64,000 nt of DNA from Sipunculus nudus (lineage: Eukaryota; Annelida; Sipuncula; Golfingiida; Sipunculidae): positions 21,679,867 through 21,743,866 of the forward strand of contig CM049308.1 in the NCBI GenBank assembly GCA_026874595.1. Reading direction: 5' to 3'. Position numbers and translations under genes: made by a program. Within the stretch, counting starts at the first letter, position 1; every line of letters begins with the position of its first letter. Positions 1 to 13,224 of this stretch are shown piece by piece. Under the pieces are notes generated by a model, which did no database searches, was not told where the DNA came from, and worked only from the letters and a program-made list of their open reading frames with translations.

Positions 1-3000
1 TACATAGGCCAAGTTAGCTTCAGTAAAAAACTGATACAGTGTCAGATTATATACAGATAAATTCATTTAGATTGGTCTGAATTATTTTGGCATACCTTAA
101 AACACACAAACATGCATGTATGCATTATATGCAGTGTTATGCACATGCATTTAAATTAAGAAGAAATTGTTATATTGATTGTGAAAAAGGAGAATTTTTT
201 ATATTATAGAAGTATATGAACATATATGTGTATGAATATACTTGTAAAACAGGTAGGGATATATACATGATCTGATAAATGATCTAAGTAGGATTGTACA
301 CTGTCAGATAAGTTGGAAAAGACAGAATCCAGCACACATGGATATTTGATTTGCAGACAAAACTCACATACACATCCATACATACATTATTGTATGAAGG
401 CATTGGATGACCACTTTCCAAGACAGTAAGGCACGTGTATTTGTCCAATGAGTGAACACATATGCCCTGCTGATAATAGCTGTACTGAGTGGTGTAACAT
501 TATCTAGGTGCCCTCATTAAATGCAGGTGCAGCTAGGCCAGTGTGCATTACCACTGACAAGAGGTCATGCTAGGATTAACCCTAATTTGCATAGCTTTCA
601 TTAAATATTCACAGTATTCTCCATCAAAGAGTGGCCTGTTGACTAATGGAGAGTAATGCTGACAGGTAATTAATGAGGATACCTGGACAATTATAGGGAA
701 GCATCAGTGTATTATTCATTACTCAAATCAGCTGTCTTGTCTATCTCTGATAATCACATGGCTAAAAGGGATCCATTTGTAACACGATCCCAGCTCGGAA
801 CTTACAATTTGTCCTCATAAAATCTTAAATGCACAGTGCATGCCATATAGACAAAAACTACTGTGCTTTTTAGAAACTTGAATATTAGTGTGTGCAGACA
901 AAATTATATCTGTATTATGGGTATATGCGACGTGTGTATAATCAGGTTATGGATGCTTGGATAATAATTGATACTTAATCTTATATATAGTTACATAGGA
1001 TATCATTTCACCTGCCATTTGACTTCACACACCTTAATGAATGGCATATTTGTAAAGAATAATAATATATTTTTAATCATGATTATCAGACCTAATAATA
1101 AATAAATTTTTAATATATATTTAACCTATTTACCTTAAACAGACAAAAAATAAAGAAAAAGAAACTTGTGTAGAAAACAGTGAATAATATAATGCCAGAA
1201 AGGGCTGGCTGTCATTTAAGTTAAATATTTTGAGCCTAATTAAAAGGATGATGTTTATATTGTTAATGGTTGAGTGGGCGCATTTATTGTCTCCTGGGAA
1301 ATTTAATGCCAGGTGATGTGATTGACATTTCTAAGCAATCATGGGGGCACATATTAGGAAATGTTCTTTTGCTTTCAAACGTGGAAGGTTGACTTCTTAC
1401 TCCTGTTGGCTTATTTTATTAATTAGTAAATATTTATTGTCTTATTTAACACCCATAGTTTTATCCCTTTATTTCAGAACCAATTTATTAATCTGAGCTC
1501 TCAAGATTTGTTATTCAGGCAAGAAGAAAATAGGTGTTTTCTACTTGAAATATTATGGTATTTGCCAAAATGTCATTCTAAACCATTGGCATGCTTCAGT
1601 ACATTAGTGGAAATCAGCTTACACCAGGCACAATCAGTAGCGTGAAACAAACTGTGTAAGCCACCTGGTGGTTGTAGGCAATTTCAGAACTGTCGAGCTT
1701 TCTTCTGTGTTTCTTATTTCATGTTTCTTCTTGTTTTGAAGTTGTTTTGCATGTTGAAGATTTGTCCTCTAGTCATGCAGTCTTGTTATAGTAGACATTC
1801 AGCCACACATTGACACATTTACTCACACACAGAATCATAACAATGCATAAAATAGGTGATTTGAAGAAAGTAATTCCTTGTGCTCGGATGGGTTTTTTTT
1901 TAAAATTAAGTATTCAGCCAAAATGAAGTAGTATTGTCATATAATACAAGTAATTGAACTTTTTATATATAAGCTGTTTGAGCTGCAGATTTATATCTTT
2001 ATTATTTCTTGGTTTTAACATTATATCGGTTGTTGCAAGTACATTTTACATGGTTGATAAGAGTAACAAATTTCTCAAAGTCTACACTAGTATTGGATAA
2101 TACCAGTTTTAGGTATGTACCTAAGTATCTGAGGAGGATGGAGTATACACCCTATACTTTGAGGCTCCTCTAATAGACCAGCTGAACAGTTGTGAAAATG
2201 CATCTCTCAACCCATCCATCCTATGTCCAGTTATTGTGACCCATAGTTAGGACTTGAGGGTAAAGTTTGTTATATATCTGCTGGGCTAGTTTGTGAGCAT
2301 ATGGCTGCATGAGGCTGTGCGGCTGGTTGGTTCACCTGCGGGTAGGGCCAGGCAGTGCTGGGCCAGCATTAGCTCTATTAGCCCTTGGGTCATAGTAGCT
2401 ATTGTTATTACATCTGTCCTGGGCTCTCTCAGATAGTCTACATATTCACAAACTCCCATGTCCAGCATACCGGGAAGTCAAGCTCCGACAGACCAAAGGG
2501 TGGTCTGCCTCTGGATATATGATCTGAAGAAACTTCCCCAAGTCCTTTCCATAGCTGTTTCCCCTGTTTGGGCTGGTGGATGTACGTAGCAGACATACTT
2601 GACTGACAGTTACTGTAGCTCACAAGTTGACCATCAAGTTGAATGGATAAGTGCCTGTGTTTCTTGGTGTTTCATGTTCACTGATTTGTGTGGGTATGAT
2701 ATATCAAGTGGCTCTTCCATACTGTGTTGATTGTCTTTTCCTGCTTTGGCTCCAAGCTTCCCATACATGATATATTTAGCATTAGGTGACACTCACTTTT
2801 ATCATATGATGAAACAGTGTGATACAGGAGTGTTTGCTCTGAGTAAGTGTTTATTTGTATTAAATAGAAATAGCTTCATGGCCAAGAAACAAGTATTTTG
2901 ATCTTCCTGTGGTGACTGTGTTAAGAAGAGTACTACCAAGTATTATCTGCTTGTTATTTGAAGCTCTTAAAATATATGCTCACACAGGAAATATCAAAGA

Positions 3001-3189
3001 AAACAAGAGGAAAATTTAATACAAACTAGTCTGAAACAGGAGTTCAAAGGCTTTGTGGTCATATTGAAGGATGGCAGGTGAGTTTCAAATCATTTTGTTG
3101 AGTGTAGGTATAAATAGATAGGCATATTACAGAAATATGATGTTATATGCCAGTGATGAAATATGCCAATGATGTTAACATATAATGAA
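1..3189. other. Non-coding DNA with a homeodomain/POU-like block
   Basis: No reading frame with coding character is present. Most of this is AT-rich single-copy-looking DNA. The block at about 400-800 is more complex and contains an octamer word ATTTGCAT at 585-592 and a TAATTA core at 667-672, words bound by POU and homeodomain proteins. Such short words occur by chance, so a regulatory role is only a possibility. It is either an upstream intron or the 5' flank of the KIF26-type gene. Confidence 0.4.
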
Positions 3190-3630
3190 TCATCAATATA
3201 TTTCCAGTGTCCAGTTTGCGGCTTTATTTCCAGCTTCTCAGTCAAATATCTACTGCTTGCTCATTTGGACTCACTAGTCAGATATTCCCCCCCCTGAACG
3301 CTTCCCTCCAGTTAGTCTGATATCTTTCACTAGATCAGTTCCCTCTATGACCAGATCACATCTTTTGGTTCATTTCCCCTATCCAGCCACATATCTCCTG
3401 TTGACTTATTTACCCCAAGCAAAGCAATTTTTAAGTCATTTATAATTTTTATGCTGGACTTTCATAACTAAGCCAGAGACAGACTGTTAGCTCATTTCCC
3501 CAGTCAGCCATCAGTTGTCTCCTGGTTCTTTTCCCCAATAAATCTGATATCTCCTGCAGGTTATTTTCCTCAGCCAGCAAAATTATCTCTTGCATGTTTT
3601 CACCATCCTGATAGATACATTATATTGGTT
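3190..3630. repeat. Degenerate left edge of the 36-bp minisatellite
   Basis: Diverged copies of the neighbouring 36-bp unit can be recognised by recurring words such as CAGATAT, CTCCTG and TTCATTTCCCC at roughly 36-bp steps, broken by insertions. The decay is all on the left side. This fits a tandem array whose oldest units lie at the edge while newer amplification happens inside. Confidence 0.6.
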
Positions 3631-5727
3631 TATCTTCATTATCCAGCCAGATATTTTCTTCTGGTTCATTTACCCTTTCCAGCCAGTTATCTTCTGCTGG
3701 TTCATTTCCCCTTTGCAGCCAGATATCTTCTGCTGGTTCATTTACCCTTTTCAGCCAGATATCTCCTGCTGGTTCATTATCCCTGTTGAGCCAGATATCA
3801 TCTGCTGGTTCATTTCCCCTTTATAGCCAGATATCTTCTGCTGGTTCATTTACCCTTTCCAGCCAGATATCTTCTGCTGGTCCATTTCCCCTTTCCAGCC
3901 AGATATCTTCTGCTGGTTCATTTACCCTTTCCAGCCAGATATCTCCTGCTGGTCCATTTCCCCTTTCCAGCCAGTTATCTTCCGTTGGTTTATTTACCCT
4001 TTCCAGCCAGATATTTTCTGCTGGTTCATTTTCCCTTTCCAGCCAGATATCTTCTGCTGGTTCATTTTCCCTATCGAGCCAGATATCTTCTGCTGGTTCA
4101 TTTCCCCTTTATAGCCTGATATCTTCTGCTGGTTCATTTACCCTTTCCAGCCAGATATCTTCTGCTGGTCCATTTCACATTTCCAGCCAGATATCTTCTG
4201 CTGGTTCATTTACCCTTTCCAGCCAGATATCTTCTGCTGGTTCATTTCCCCTATCGAGCCAGATATCTTCTGCTGGTTCATTTCCCGTTTATAGCCAGAT
4301 ATCTTCTGCTGGTTCATTTACCCTATCTTGCCAGATATCTTCTGCTGGTTCATTTACCCTATCTTGCCAGATATCTTCTGCTGGTTCATTTACCCTATCT
4401 TGCCAGATATCTTCTGCTGGTTCATTTACCCTATCTTGCCAGATATCTTCTGCTGGTTCATACATTCTTTTCACCCAGATATCTTCTGCTGGTTCATTTC
4501 CCCTTTATAGCCAGATATCTTCTGCTGGTTCATTTACCCTTTCCAGCCAGATATCTTCTGCTGGTTCATTTACCCTTTCCAGACAGATATCTTCTGCTGG
4601 TTCATTTACCCTTTCCAGCCAGATATCTTCTGCTGGTCCATTTACCCTTTCCAGCCAGATATCTTCTGCTGGTTCATTTACCCTTTCCAGCCAGATATCT
4701 TCTGCTGGTCCATTTCTCCTTTCCAGCCAGATATCTTCTGCTGGTTCATTTCCCCTTTATAGCCAGATATCTTCTGCTGGTTCATTTACCCTTTCTTGCC
4801 AGATATCTTCTGCTGGTTCATACATTCTTTTCACCCAGATATCTTCTGCTGGTTCATTTCCCCTTTATAGCCAGATATCTTCTGCTGGTTCATTTACCCT
4901 ATCTTGCCAGATATCTTCTGCTGGTTCATACATTCTTTTCACCCAGATATCTTCTGCTGGTTCATTTCCCCTTTATAGCCAGATATCTTCTGCTGGTTCA
5001 TTTACCCTTTCCAGCCAGATATCTTCTGCTGGTTCATTTACCCTATCTTGCCAGATATCTTCTGCTGGTTCATACATTCTTTTCACCCAGATATCTTCTG
5101 CTGGTTCATTTCCCCTTTATAGCCAGATATCTTCTGCTGGTTCATTTACCCTATCTTGCCAGATATCTTCTGCTGGTTCATACATTCTTTTCACCCAGAT
5201 ATCTTCTGCTGGTTCATTTCCCCTTTATAGCCAGATATCTTCTGCTGGTTCATTTACCCTTTCCAGCCAGATATCTTCTGCTGGTTCATTTACCCTATCT
5301 TGCCAGATATCTTCTGCTGGTTCATACATTCTTTTCACCCAGATATCTTCTGCTGGTTCATTTCCCCTTTATAGCCAGATATCTTCTGCTGGTTCATTTA
5401 CCCTTTCCAGCCAGATATCTTCTGCTGGTTCATACATTCTTTTCACCCAGATATCTTCTGCTGGTTCATTTACCCTTTATAGCCAGATATCTTCTGCTGG
5501 TTCATTTACCCTTTCCAGCCAGATATCTTCTGCTGGTTCATTTACCCTTTCCAGCCAGATATCTTCTGCTGGTCCATTCTCCTTTCCAGCCAGATATCTT
5601 CTGCTGGTTCATTTACCCTATCTTGCCAGATATCTTCTGCTGGTTCATTTACCCTATCTTGCCAGATATCTTCTGCTGGTTCATACATTCTTTTCACCCA
5701 GATATCTTCTGCTGGTTTATTTCCATA
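3631..5727. repeat. 36-bp minisatellite, about 58 units, with 252-bp higher-order structure
   Basis: The unit is 36 bp with a near-invariant core (CCAGATATCTTCTGCTGG, containing the palindrome GATATC) and a variable half (TTCATTTACCCTTTCCAG, or versions with TTATAG, TATCTTG or CATTCTTTTCAC). Since 36 is divisible by three and the units lack stops, it reads as long open frames: one on the plus strand at 3786-5753 (655 codons, 12-residue repeat SSQISSAGSFTL) and others in other frames and on the minus strand. I do not consider any of these a gene. Several frames are equally open, no splice or promoter signal is evident, and a one-base deletion near 5575 (a 35-bp unit) shifts the frame near the end. 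In the right half, units carrying TACATTC recur at 4821, 4929, 5073, 5181, 5325 and 5433, giving alternating spacings of 108 and 144 bp. Confidence 0.95.
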
Positions 5728-8700
5728 GAAAATGGTATAAAGTTTGTTCTTAGGGATAGTTTTCCTAATATATTCTCATATATGTAGAAAAATTTGACAT
5801 TATTTTTGTGAAGGGGCTTTTACAGTGCCATATAATAGAAACATTGCCTGTTAATTCATCTCTGACCGCAAGTGAACTCAGCCCATGTCAAGTCACAAAT
5901 CTGACTGAAGTCCTGCAGACCTGCTCCAGTGCTAGAATGGTTATTATGCTAAGAAGGATAAAGCACGTACATAGTGAAAAATATTATGATGTAGCTGGTT
6001 TGAAGAAGAACCTGGGATAGTAACTATAAATATGTTGATTAACATACTCCGGCTGGTTTAGGTGGAGCTCTTGGGGTTGTGAGGAAGACCCTGCATGGAT
6101 ACAGACTAATTAGGGCCTCGTGCACATCTTTATTTGCCTCCAGATTGATGCATTTCTGATGCTGCACCTGTTTCTGGTTTAATACATGCTGATGCATGGC
6201 CATTAAGACCAGAGGTATATCTTTTGATGCAAGTGGTAAGCACCCCTATCTCTCTGATGTGGGCAGGGTAGGGGAGGTTCAGGGCAATGAACTGGACACA
6301 GAACTACCCGCTCATCTGCGCTTAGTTATCTTTTTGACCTGAGATGAACACAAACCTAATCATGACTGACGTGCCCTGCATATGATTTCTAGGAAGAGGC
6401 CACATTCTTAAAGGATAACTTGGATAAGAAAAATATATGAATGTTTTAAGTACCAGTTTAGCACTTAATAAAAGCACCATCATGTGCTAGATTTAATGTG
6501 CATATTCTGCAAAGATATTTAGTACAGTTAATGATTAAATTGATATATACGATTTGTAATCATAAAGCACATATTCAATTATTTCATGGCCGATATTGAA
6601 AAATATTAGCTGACTACTTTGGTCTTTGATTATTAAGGCTTAGGTATGTGTGTATATATATATATATATATTTATATTACTATGGTTAAACGTGATATAT
6701 GTTTTGGTGTGTGTTAGGCTATTCAAGTATATTCCAGTATATTGATAATAAAAACCATGAGAGATATATAAGATATATTCTCGCCTTTACAAGTAAATGC
6801 AATATGCAATAAAAATTAATTTTAAACCTTTTACTTACAATAGATTTCCTCAAACCTTATACACTATACACTGCTTGGTGCATTTTGAGCATGCAGCTAG
6901 TTTCATAATGAAGCACATGCACTTGACATTTTCAGCCTCCTGCGTATCCCTACCTGTGCTCAGGTTGCCCAGATTGAGATAATTAGTCCAGAGGCCATCC
7001 CCACCAGATGCACCAGGGCCTTTCAGATAGAATCCATTATTATCATGCTAGAATGAAACAAAATTGATTTTTTCTAACACTTTGGTGACTGATTTTTTGT
7101 TGTTAACTCTGCCGTGTGATGTATGCAAATGGCCCAGAGAGTAACCTGAGCTGATGCTTTCTTTTGCGCGAGCTTCCTGTAGACATAGTTATACCCTCTC
7201 CATTGACAGGTCTTTAGATACTGAGAGACGCACGCGAAGGCTATAGATAGTGAATGTTGTTGCTTAAGTATTAACTAGAAAAGCCTATCAGGTCTCTAAT
7301 GGTGTACCCACAATGGATAGCACAGAAAGAATGCTAGGATGGCTGCAGGAAATGTACACTTCATGGAATGACAAGGGACATGGTGTGTGAGACCAGCGCA
7401 TGCACTTTGAAGTTTGGAGAAAGCTGATATACAAGAGCCAATAGTGTCGTGTTTGAGGTGATATCAAAGGAGCCCCTGGCTACACTGATGGGCGTCTCTG
7501 ATGCCGCTTGAGTGGCCGGTTCTATTGATGGCATGACGCCAGGGGATTTCCTGGCCGGCAGGATCACTGGCTGATTTAAAGGGACTGACAACACAAACAG
7601 ATAACATGTGCACCAGCGAGCAAGCAAGTGGAGTGCATGTGCATAGGAGGGAATGCATGTAAACTGACTGGATCTGTGTGCAGGTCTGAGGATTTACAGT
7701 AGGACAGAGGTATCAGAAAATCACCAAACTTACTTTTCAAAGATCTATAGGAGTGTTCTGCCAAAACTGGTGAAATGGACAGACTGTTTACTAGGACTGC
7801 AGGTGAGAAATTTGTTGAGTAATTGCTCTCCAAGCAGCTGCTGTCTGGAAAGTAAGGGGGCCGAGCAGTGATTTGCCAACTCTGCATGATATGCTGTCCA
7901 TAGGTTTGCAGGAACATAGGCAGAGGGAGCATTCATCATTCATAAAAATCACTTGTTTTATCATGTACCTTTATAAATTTAGATAAAACGAGTTTATGCC
8001 TTTTAGATGTACAGTACTTGAACTGAATAGTGCAGCTTTTTCCATTGCACTTGATCTCAAGTAAATGTTAAATATACCTATGCAGCTTATAATTTTCTAG
8101 GAAGACTTTGATTAGATTGCAAGATGACAAATTATTGATACTTCCTTTACATATTATAAGAGAATCAGTTTCAGGTTGACAGTTTCTGATATACATGGTT
8201 CATTAACTGGGGTGAGATCTTCACTAGTTTTGTTTATCCATTGCATTTAAAAGGCCTATGGCAAAGAATGGTGGCCAGTCTTTGTTAACATTGATTCTAA
8301 GGGCATGTATAACAAACTTTAATCAGGGTATAGTAAATTCTGTATTAAACTTTAAAGAATGATGTTTTATGGCCGTAATATGCCGTAATGGTATCTGCTG
8401 TAATATGCCTGCATGCCATGTAAACAGTATTCACTGTATACTGACTTACTGACCATTAGGAATATGACAGTAGTGCTATACCATAAGGTGCCACAGAAAA
8501 CATGCTGAACAGTATGGTACTATATTGTTCTGTCAGTTGCTGTAACCTCTGTGACACCCAGTTGATATCCTGTGAAGATACAGGTACATATAGTGTTGTA
8601 TACCTAAGTATATGCATGGCTGAGTATTATCAGAAGGTGATGTTACCATTACCTTATAAAATCATTCCTTTTAATGTTTGTGCTACAGCTTAATGAAGGT

Positions 8701-8877
8701 GTGTCCTGAATAATGAAGCATTGCATCTATTTTTTTTTTTACCTACAGAATTTTCATACTGTAACCCCTTAACAAATATTAAAATGACTAGAATGTGATA
8801 GATGCACCATAGAGCAAACACCTCAGCCAGGGCAAAACTATCCAGATCCAAACAGTAATTTATCATTACCTTCCATA
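5728..8877. other. Non-coding DNA
   Basis: No exon can be supported. A (TA)n run lies at about 6652-6672. Blocks at about 6040-6400 and 7080-7700 are richer in GC and in sequence complexity than their surroundings, and 7361-7932 is open over 88-118 codons in overlapping minus-strand frames. These frames lack splice-bounded coding character and resemble no family I recognise. The rest is AT-rich with nothing to report. Confidence 0.4.
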
Positions 8878-9163
8878 TGCTCCTTACACAGTGATCCTGT
8901 ATCTCCCTCACTTTAACCGCTGCTTTGCAGAGCAAGATTTTCTGGGTTTCACCACCAGGGCTGGCACAGGGCCAAGCATTGTAATCATACCAATGAGAGC
9001 ATGGTATTGCATTATGCATCAAACTACTGAGAGTTGAGTGTTGCGGATATGAAACTTGGAGTTGTAGGAACCCAAAAAACTTGCTAAACAAAGCAAAAGA
9101 GATCTTGAACCACTGCAAATAATGTCTGCAATGTATATTTAATCGCCGCTATAAAGGAGTGTA
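8878..9163. mobile_element. Foldback MITE, family A, copy 1 (degenerate right arm)
   Basis: This is about 286 bp and shares its left arm with the element at 54363-54694: CTCC-TTACACAGTGAT, then CTTTAACCGCTGCTTTG, then ACCAGGGCTGGCACAGGGCC and ACCAATGAGAGCATGGTAT. The right arm is only partly complementary: it keeps GCTAAACAAAGC and AGAGATCTTGAACCACTGCA and ends GGAGTGTA. It encodes nothing and would be moved by a transposase supplied elsewhere. Confidence 0.75.
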
Positions 9164-11739
9164 GGCCTTCCCATTGGCCAATGTCCCTTCCATACATAAA
9201 CAGGTGAAAACATAACCTCCTTATAAGAGCTAATCATATTTCTCCTTGTTAATGTGACTAATGGTATAAGTAATCCTAGAATTAAATGAAAGGGAATATA
9301 ATCAGAAAACATTTATCATGGTCTGAAATCATTCTTAATTTAATATTCTTCCAGGAAAAGATTCAGTCAGTTTAACTAACTTCCATTCATTTTTATATAA
9401 AGTTTTCTTTTCTAGAATAAAGTTTGAAACTACACTAAGAGCTTCAGACATCCTGGTGTTAGTGCCATTCTGTCTCTATCTACAAATATACATCACATTT
9501 TACTTGATTTTAACACTTATAATGGGGTGGACAGGTTCCCTATTAGAGTGGCTTTTGCTTAGAAAGTCATCATCTTCTGACACTTTGAGAGATATTTTTA
9601 GGAAAGTTGACCACACCGTCATATAAGACAGATACTTTAAATGGCCTCTGCAACATTTAATTTTGCCTTACTGAATACACCTCAAGACAATGGATGTCAC
9701 CATTTGACTCAGTCTTATTGAATACAGTTATGATGGTGAGATCATGTCATGCTAGTGATGAGACTTACTAGTTCTGATGCAGTACCTGAATGAATGAATG
9801 ACTAAGCAAATTGTAGTGTATTGATTAACATGCACGGTATGACATCTCATTATGTTGCCCACCTGGCTTAATTAAAAATGTATCTCTGTCTCATCTCTAT
9901 CAAATCATAATTTCATCTTAATGGGGCAGCTATAGGTTGAGGCAGCTTGATGTCCCTATATTATCTCCTTACAGTTTCTCATAGAACAATTAAACTCAAA
10001 GGCTGAACTTGGAATCAGAAACTGTAATACATATATGGAGCATAATTCTGCTGTTTGCCATGATATGAATACTTTTATGTTTGATTCCAAGGCTGAATCA
10101 CTGAATCTGTTAGGGCATGTTTGCCATTTTATTTCCTCATTTACTATTAACATTGATTATTTCACATTGTATTATTGTTAACAAAGCATATCTTCAGGAG
10201 CAGTATGGATCTAAGGAAACATAGGGAACAGCACCATAGTCTCTGCAGCTATAGATCATTGAGAATTTACATACAGTCATCTGTAAAATTAACATTTATT
10301 CAGAGAACACTGTTTGAAATATTATTATTTTAATGTACTGAATTTTAAAATCTGACATGAATAAACAAGTTATTTATCAATCTTAAATATATTATACATA
10401 AATTTCATCCAATAATATCATTCATATTTTGTTAACTTTTTTCCTATCTGTTTATATTCCATAGATGCCCTAATTCAGTCCATTATTTTATCCAAATTTC
10501 ACATCTCTTCAGGTTCTATTTAATATTTACCAACAGGTATTGCTACAGTTTTTAAAACCACACTGATAAAAAGAATTATTTTGACCTTAATCCAGCATTT
10601 GTTATTTCTTCTTGAAATATAATACACTTAACATACCAGTTTTCCCTGAGCAGAGGATAGTATATATATATCAGAATAATCCACAAAGAAGAAATACAGA
10701 TATTTTTAATCTTTGTATTCCCACAAGTGCTTGATTTTACAGCAAGGTAGGGATACCAGTTTTGAATGGGGATATACAGGTTATCAAGTACTTTGTATAC
10801 ACAAAGTTGTACCATATGGCCTTATATTGTGGTCAGCAGAGGATAGAATCACAAAAGCTATTGCTGGGGTATGAATGATACCTGAGTAAATACTATATAC
10901 TCAGATGGCCCAGGGTTCCAGGAGTTAAGATAGCTATAATATATATGTAGAAATAGCAAAATGCCCTTATGGGCAGCTGAAGTGCACACTGAAAGTGTTG
11001 GTGGAAATTAATGGATGGTTGATTAATTTGATAGCTATGCAGCACAGAATAACTGCTCGTAAAATGCTGGCTGAGGTACCTAGCTTTTGTGTGTGGTTTT
11101 CTATGGTAGGCCGGGGAGAGAAATTGCCAAGATGGGAGACCTATTATAAATAGTTTAAAGCCTAACTGTTGGTTGTCAGCACCAGGGAGAGCCTTATTAC
11201 AGGGTAGGTATGTCATCACCCTCCCCCCTGCAGCATTATTCGGGCCAGTATCAGTGCACGTTTTGTGTGGCCTCAGCTCATGTCACAATAGATAGGCCTC
11301 TTACAGAAGCAATCTTCTTCCCTCAGTCTGATATGCAGTACCCCAAACAACTATCAACCTCTTTGGAGTCCGGGTAAACATCATTACAGGAAGAGGTGCT
11401 GCCCACTTGAAATAGCAGTTCTCACTCAGGTAAAGTTATTTACAACATGATGGTATTAGCCATACCTTATATATTACATATCAATGCATATTAACTAATT
11501 ATAGCTGGCCTGAAGTGGGTTACATCCTGAAAGGCTAACTGATACATTTTTTATATGGATTTTAAGAGTACCAAGTTGTTATATCTGTGTGGTAGCCTGT
11601 TATACTTGTCTGTAGATACAATCCAATGTGGCATTTTAAGAGTTTATAATATCATCAATGATTTTGTTATCTCAGCCAAGGATGATTTTTACAGGATGAT
11701 ATATGTACTAAACTCTGCAAAAATTGGAGGAGGAGTGGA
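9164..11739. other. Non-coding DNA, nothing recognised
   Basis: AT-rich sequence without credible exons, RNA genes or repeats that I could identify. Confidence 0.4.
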
Positions 11740-11890
11740 CAAGAGCCAGGAGAATTATTAAATTTTGGTGGGAATCCAGGAAAATGGATGATTATTAAAT
11801 CTTAGTGGGGATCCAGGTTAAAGGATGGATCCAGTAGGATTTGTTTTTTGCTTTGGTGGAGGTATGAGCTCTACAGAGTGTCATTGTAGT
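11740..11890. repeat. Dispersed repeat, family B, copy 1
   Basis: It contains the words GGATGGATCCAGTAGGATTTG and GGTGGAGGTATGAGCTCTAC followed by AGAGTGTC. The same order of words recurs at about 41730-41830, and its 3' part recurs at about 50290-50406. It starts with two copies of a 37-bp subunit (ATTATTAAAT at 11754 and 11791). The family resembles a repeat I associate with molluscan and other invertebrate genomes; I cannot name its class. Confidence 0.6.
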
Positions 11891-13224
11891 CCATACTTGA
11901 TATTTCATGACAATTTTTCATCATCTTGACTCTTGGTGTTATATACAATATTGCAAAAATTAAAAAGACAAGATAACTACCAGTATATAGATATATGTCA
12001 AATAAAGTGACACTAATGTTATATTGTTACTAAACTTTACTTTTATGCTCAATCATATATAAGGGAATTAAAGATACTGACCCTATTTCATTGCACTAAG
12101 GTGAACTTGTCTGTTAAGCAAGGGCAAAAGTATTAACATCAACCAACAGTAAAACGGTTTTAACATGAGAATTGAATATTTCTAAATATTTTTTTGATTG
12201 TTTAATGAATGTTTGTGCATATTATATGTAAGAAACTATATTCTGATTACATGTAAAATTCTTCAGAAGACATATTGTAAGTCTGAGACACACACCAGTT
12301 ATACCTGTTTGCTAGTAACAAAGTGTGTCACTGGCACTTTCATGAGGCTTACCTGTAAACTGATCAAAAGAGCACCCCAGATAGCTTGTAAAGATATGCA
12401 GAGGTAAATCAGGTGTTTACACACAGGTCTTGAGAATGCTCTTACCCTAAGTGATTGGTTCTCAAGCAAAGATCAGCTTAACAGGCTTATGGTGTATGGC
12501 ATAGAAATTGGACTAGATTTTTGAACCCAAGCCTTGTTGCAGAGAAGCGTGGGGCCAGTTCCCTCAGTGGCATTAACATGGGAAAATCCTTTAACCAAAC
12601 ACTATCTCCGCATAGTGATCAGCTGGTCTGTAACTGGGATTATGGGGAAGGATTTCCCTGAGATCCAAGTGTGAAATGAGGCATGAGACCAGAGAGGAAT
12701 GGTCTGTAGTTAAACAAAGCCTAGGTGGAGTTGTGTCAGGTATCACTTTGAGTGAGGGGCTAATATATAAAATATACAAGTTGAGAGTATGAAAGGACCA
12801 CTTTTGTTGGTGGTTTTGTGTTTAAGACCAGCAGGGTATTTGGGGGTTGATATAATAGCCTTAATAGAGGTTAGTATTATGATCAAAGCACATGCCCCAA
12901 ACATAGGTGTCTATCCCTACCATGGGCATGGGAACATTTTAAAACCTCTCTAGCTCTGTCTGATAAATACACTGCGATGATCATGGTTATATTTGGATAA
13001 GCTTGCAAATATTCAGTGAAGTGGAATTCTAGGGGATTATCCCACAGTAAAAAAATGTTCACAGACAGACACTGGGTGTTACCAGACAGAGGAATGGAGT
13101 TTTTTATCTCACATTATATGACATTTATTTGACCTATGTATAAAGAGAACAAAGAATAAACAGGAAATATTCACAATGAGAAAATGGGTTAGAATATTAC
13201 AGTTTTAACAATGACTTTATTTTC
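11891..13224. other. Non-coding DNA, nothing recognised
   Basis: AT-rich DNA followed by a mixed-composition stretch. No exon or repeat is recognisable. Confidence 0.4.

Noticed and set aside
4289-4474. Minus-strand repeat peptide (NEPAEDIWQDRV)
   Set aside because: A by-product of the 36-bp minisatellite, which is open in several frames.
3631-5727. CRISPR-like array (regular 36-bp period)
   Set aside because: Units are head-to-tail without distinct spacers, and the setting is eukaryotic; it is a minisatellite.
7361-7932. Overlapping minus-strand frames of 88-118 codons
   Set aside because: Overlapping frames without domain, splice pair or codon character; more like stop-poor non-coding DNA.
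8690-9118. 142-codon minus-strand open frame
   Set aside because: It lies within and beside a foldback MITE; similar peptide fragments appear at 54.4 kb only because the same element is there.
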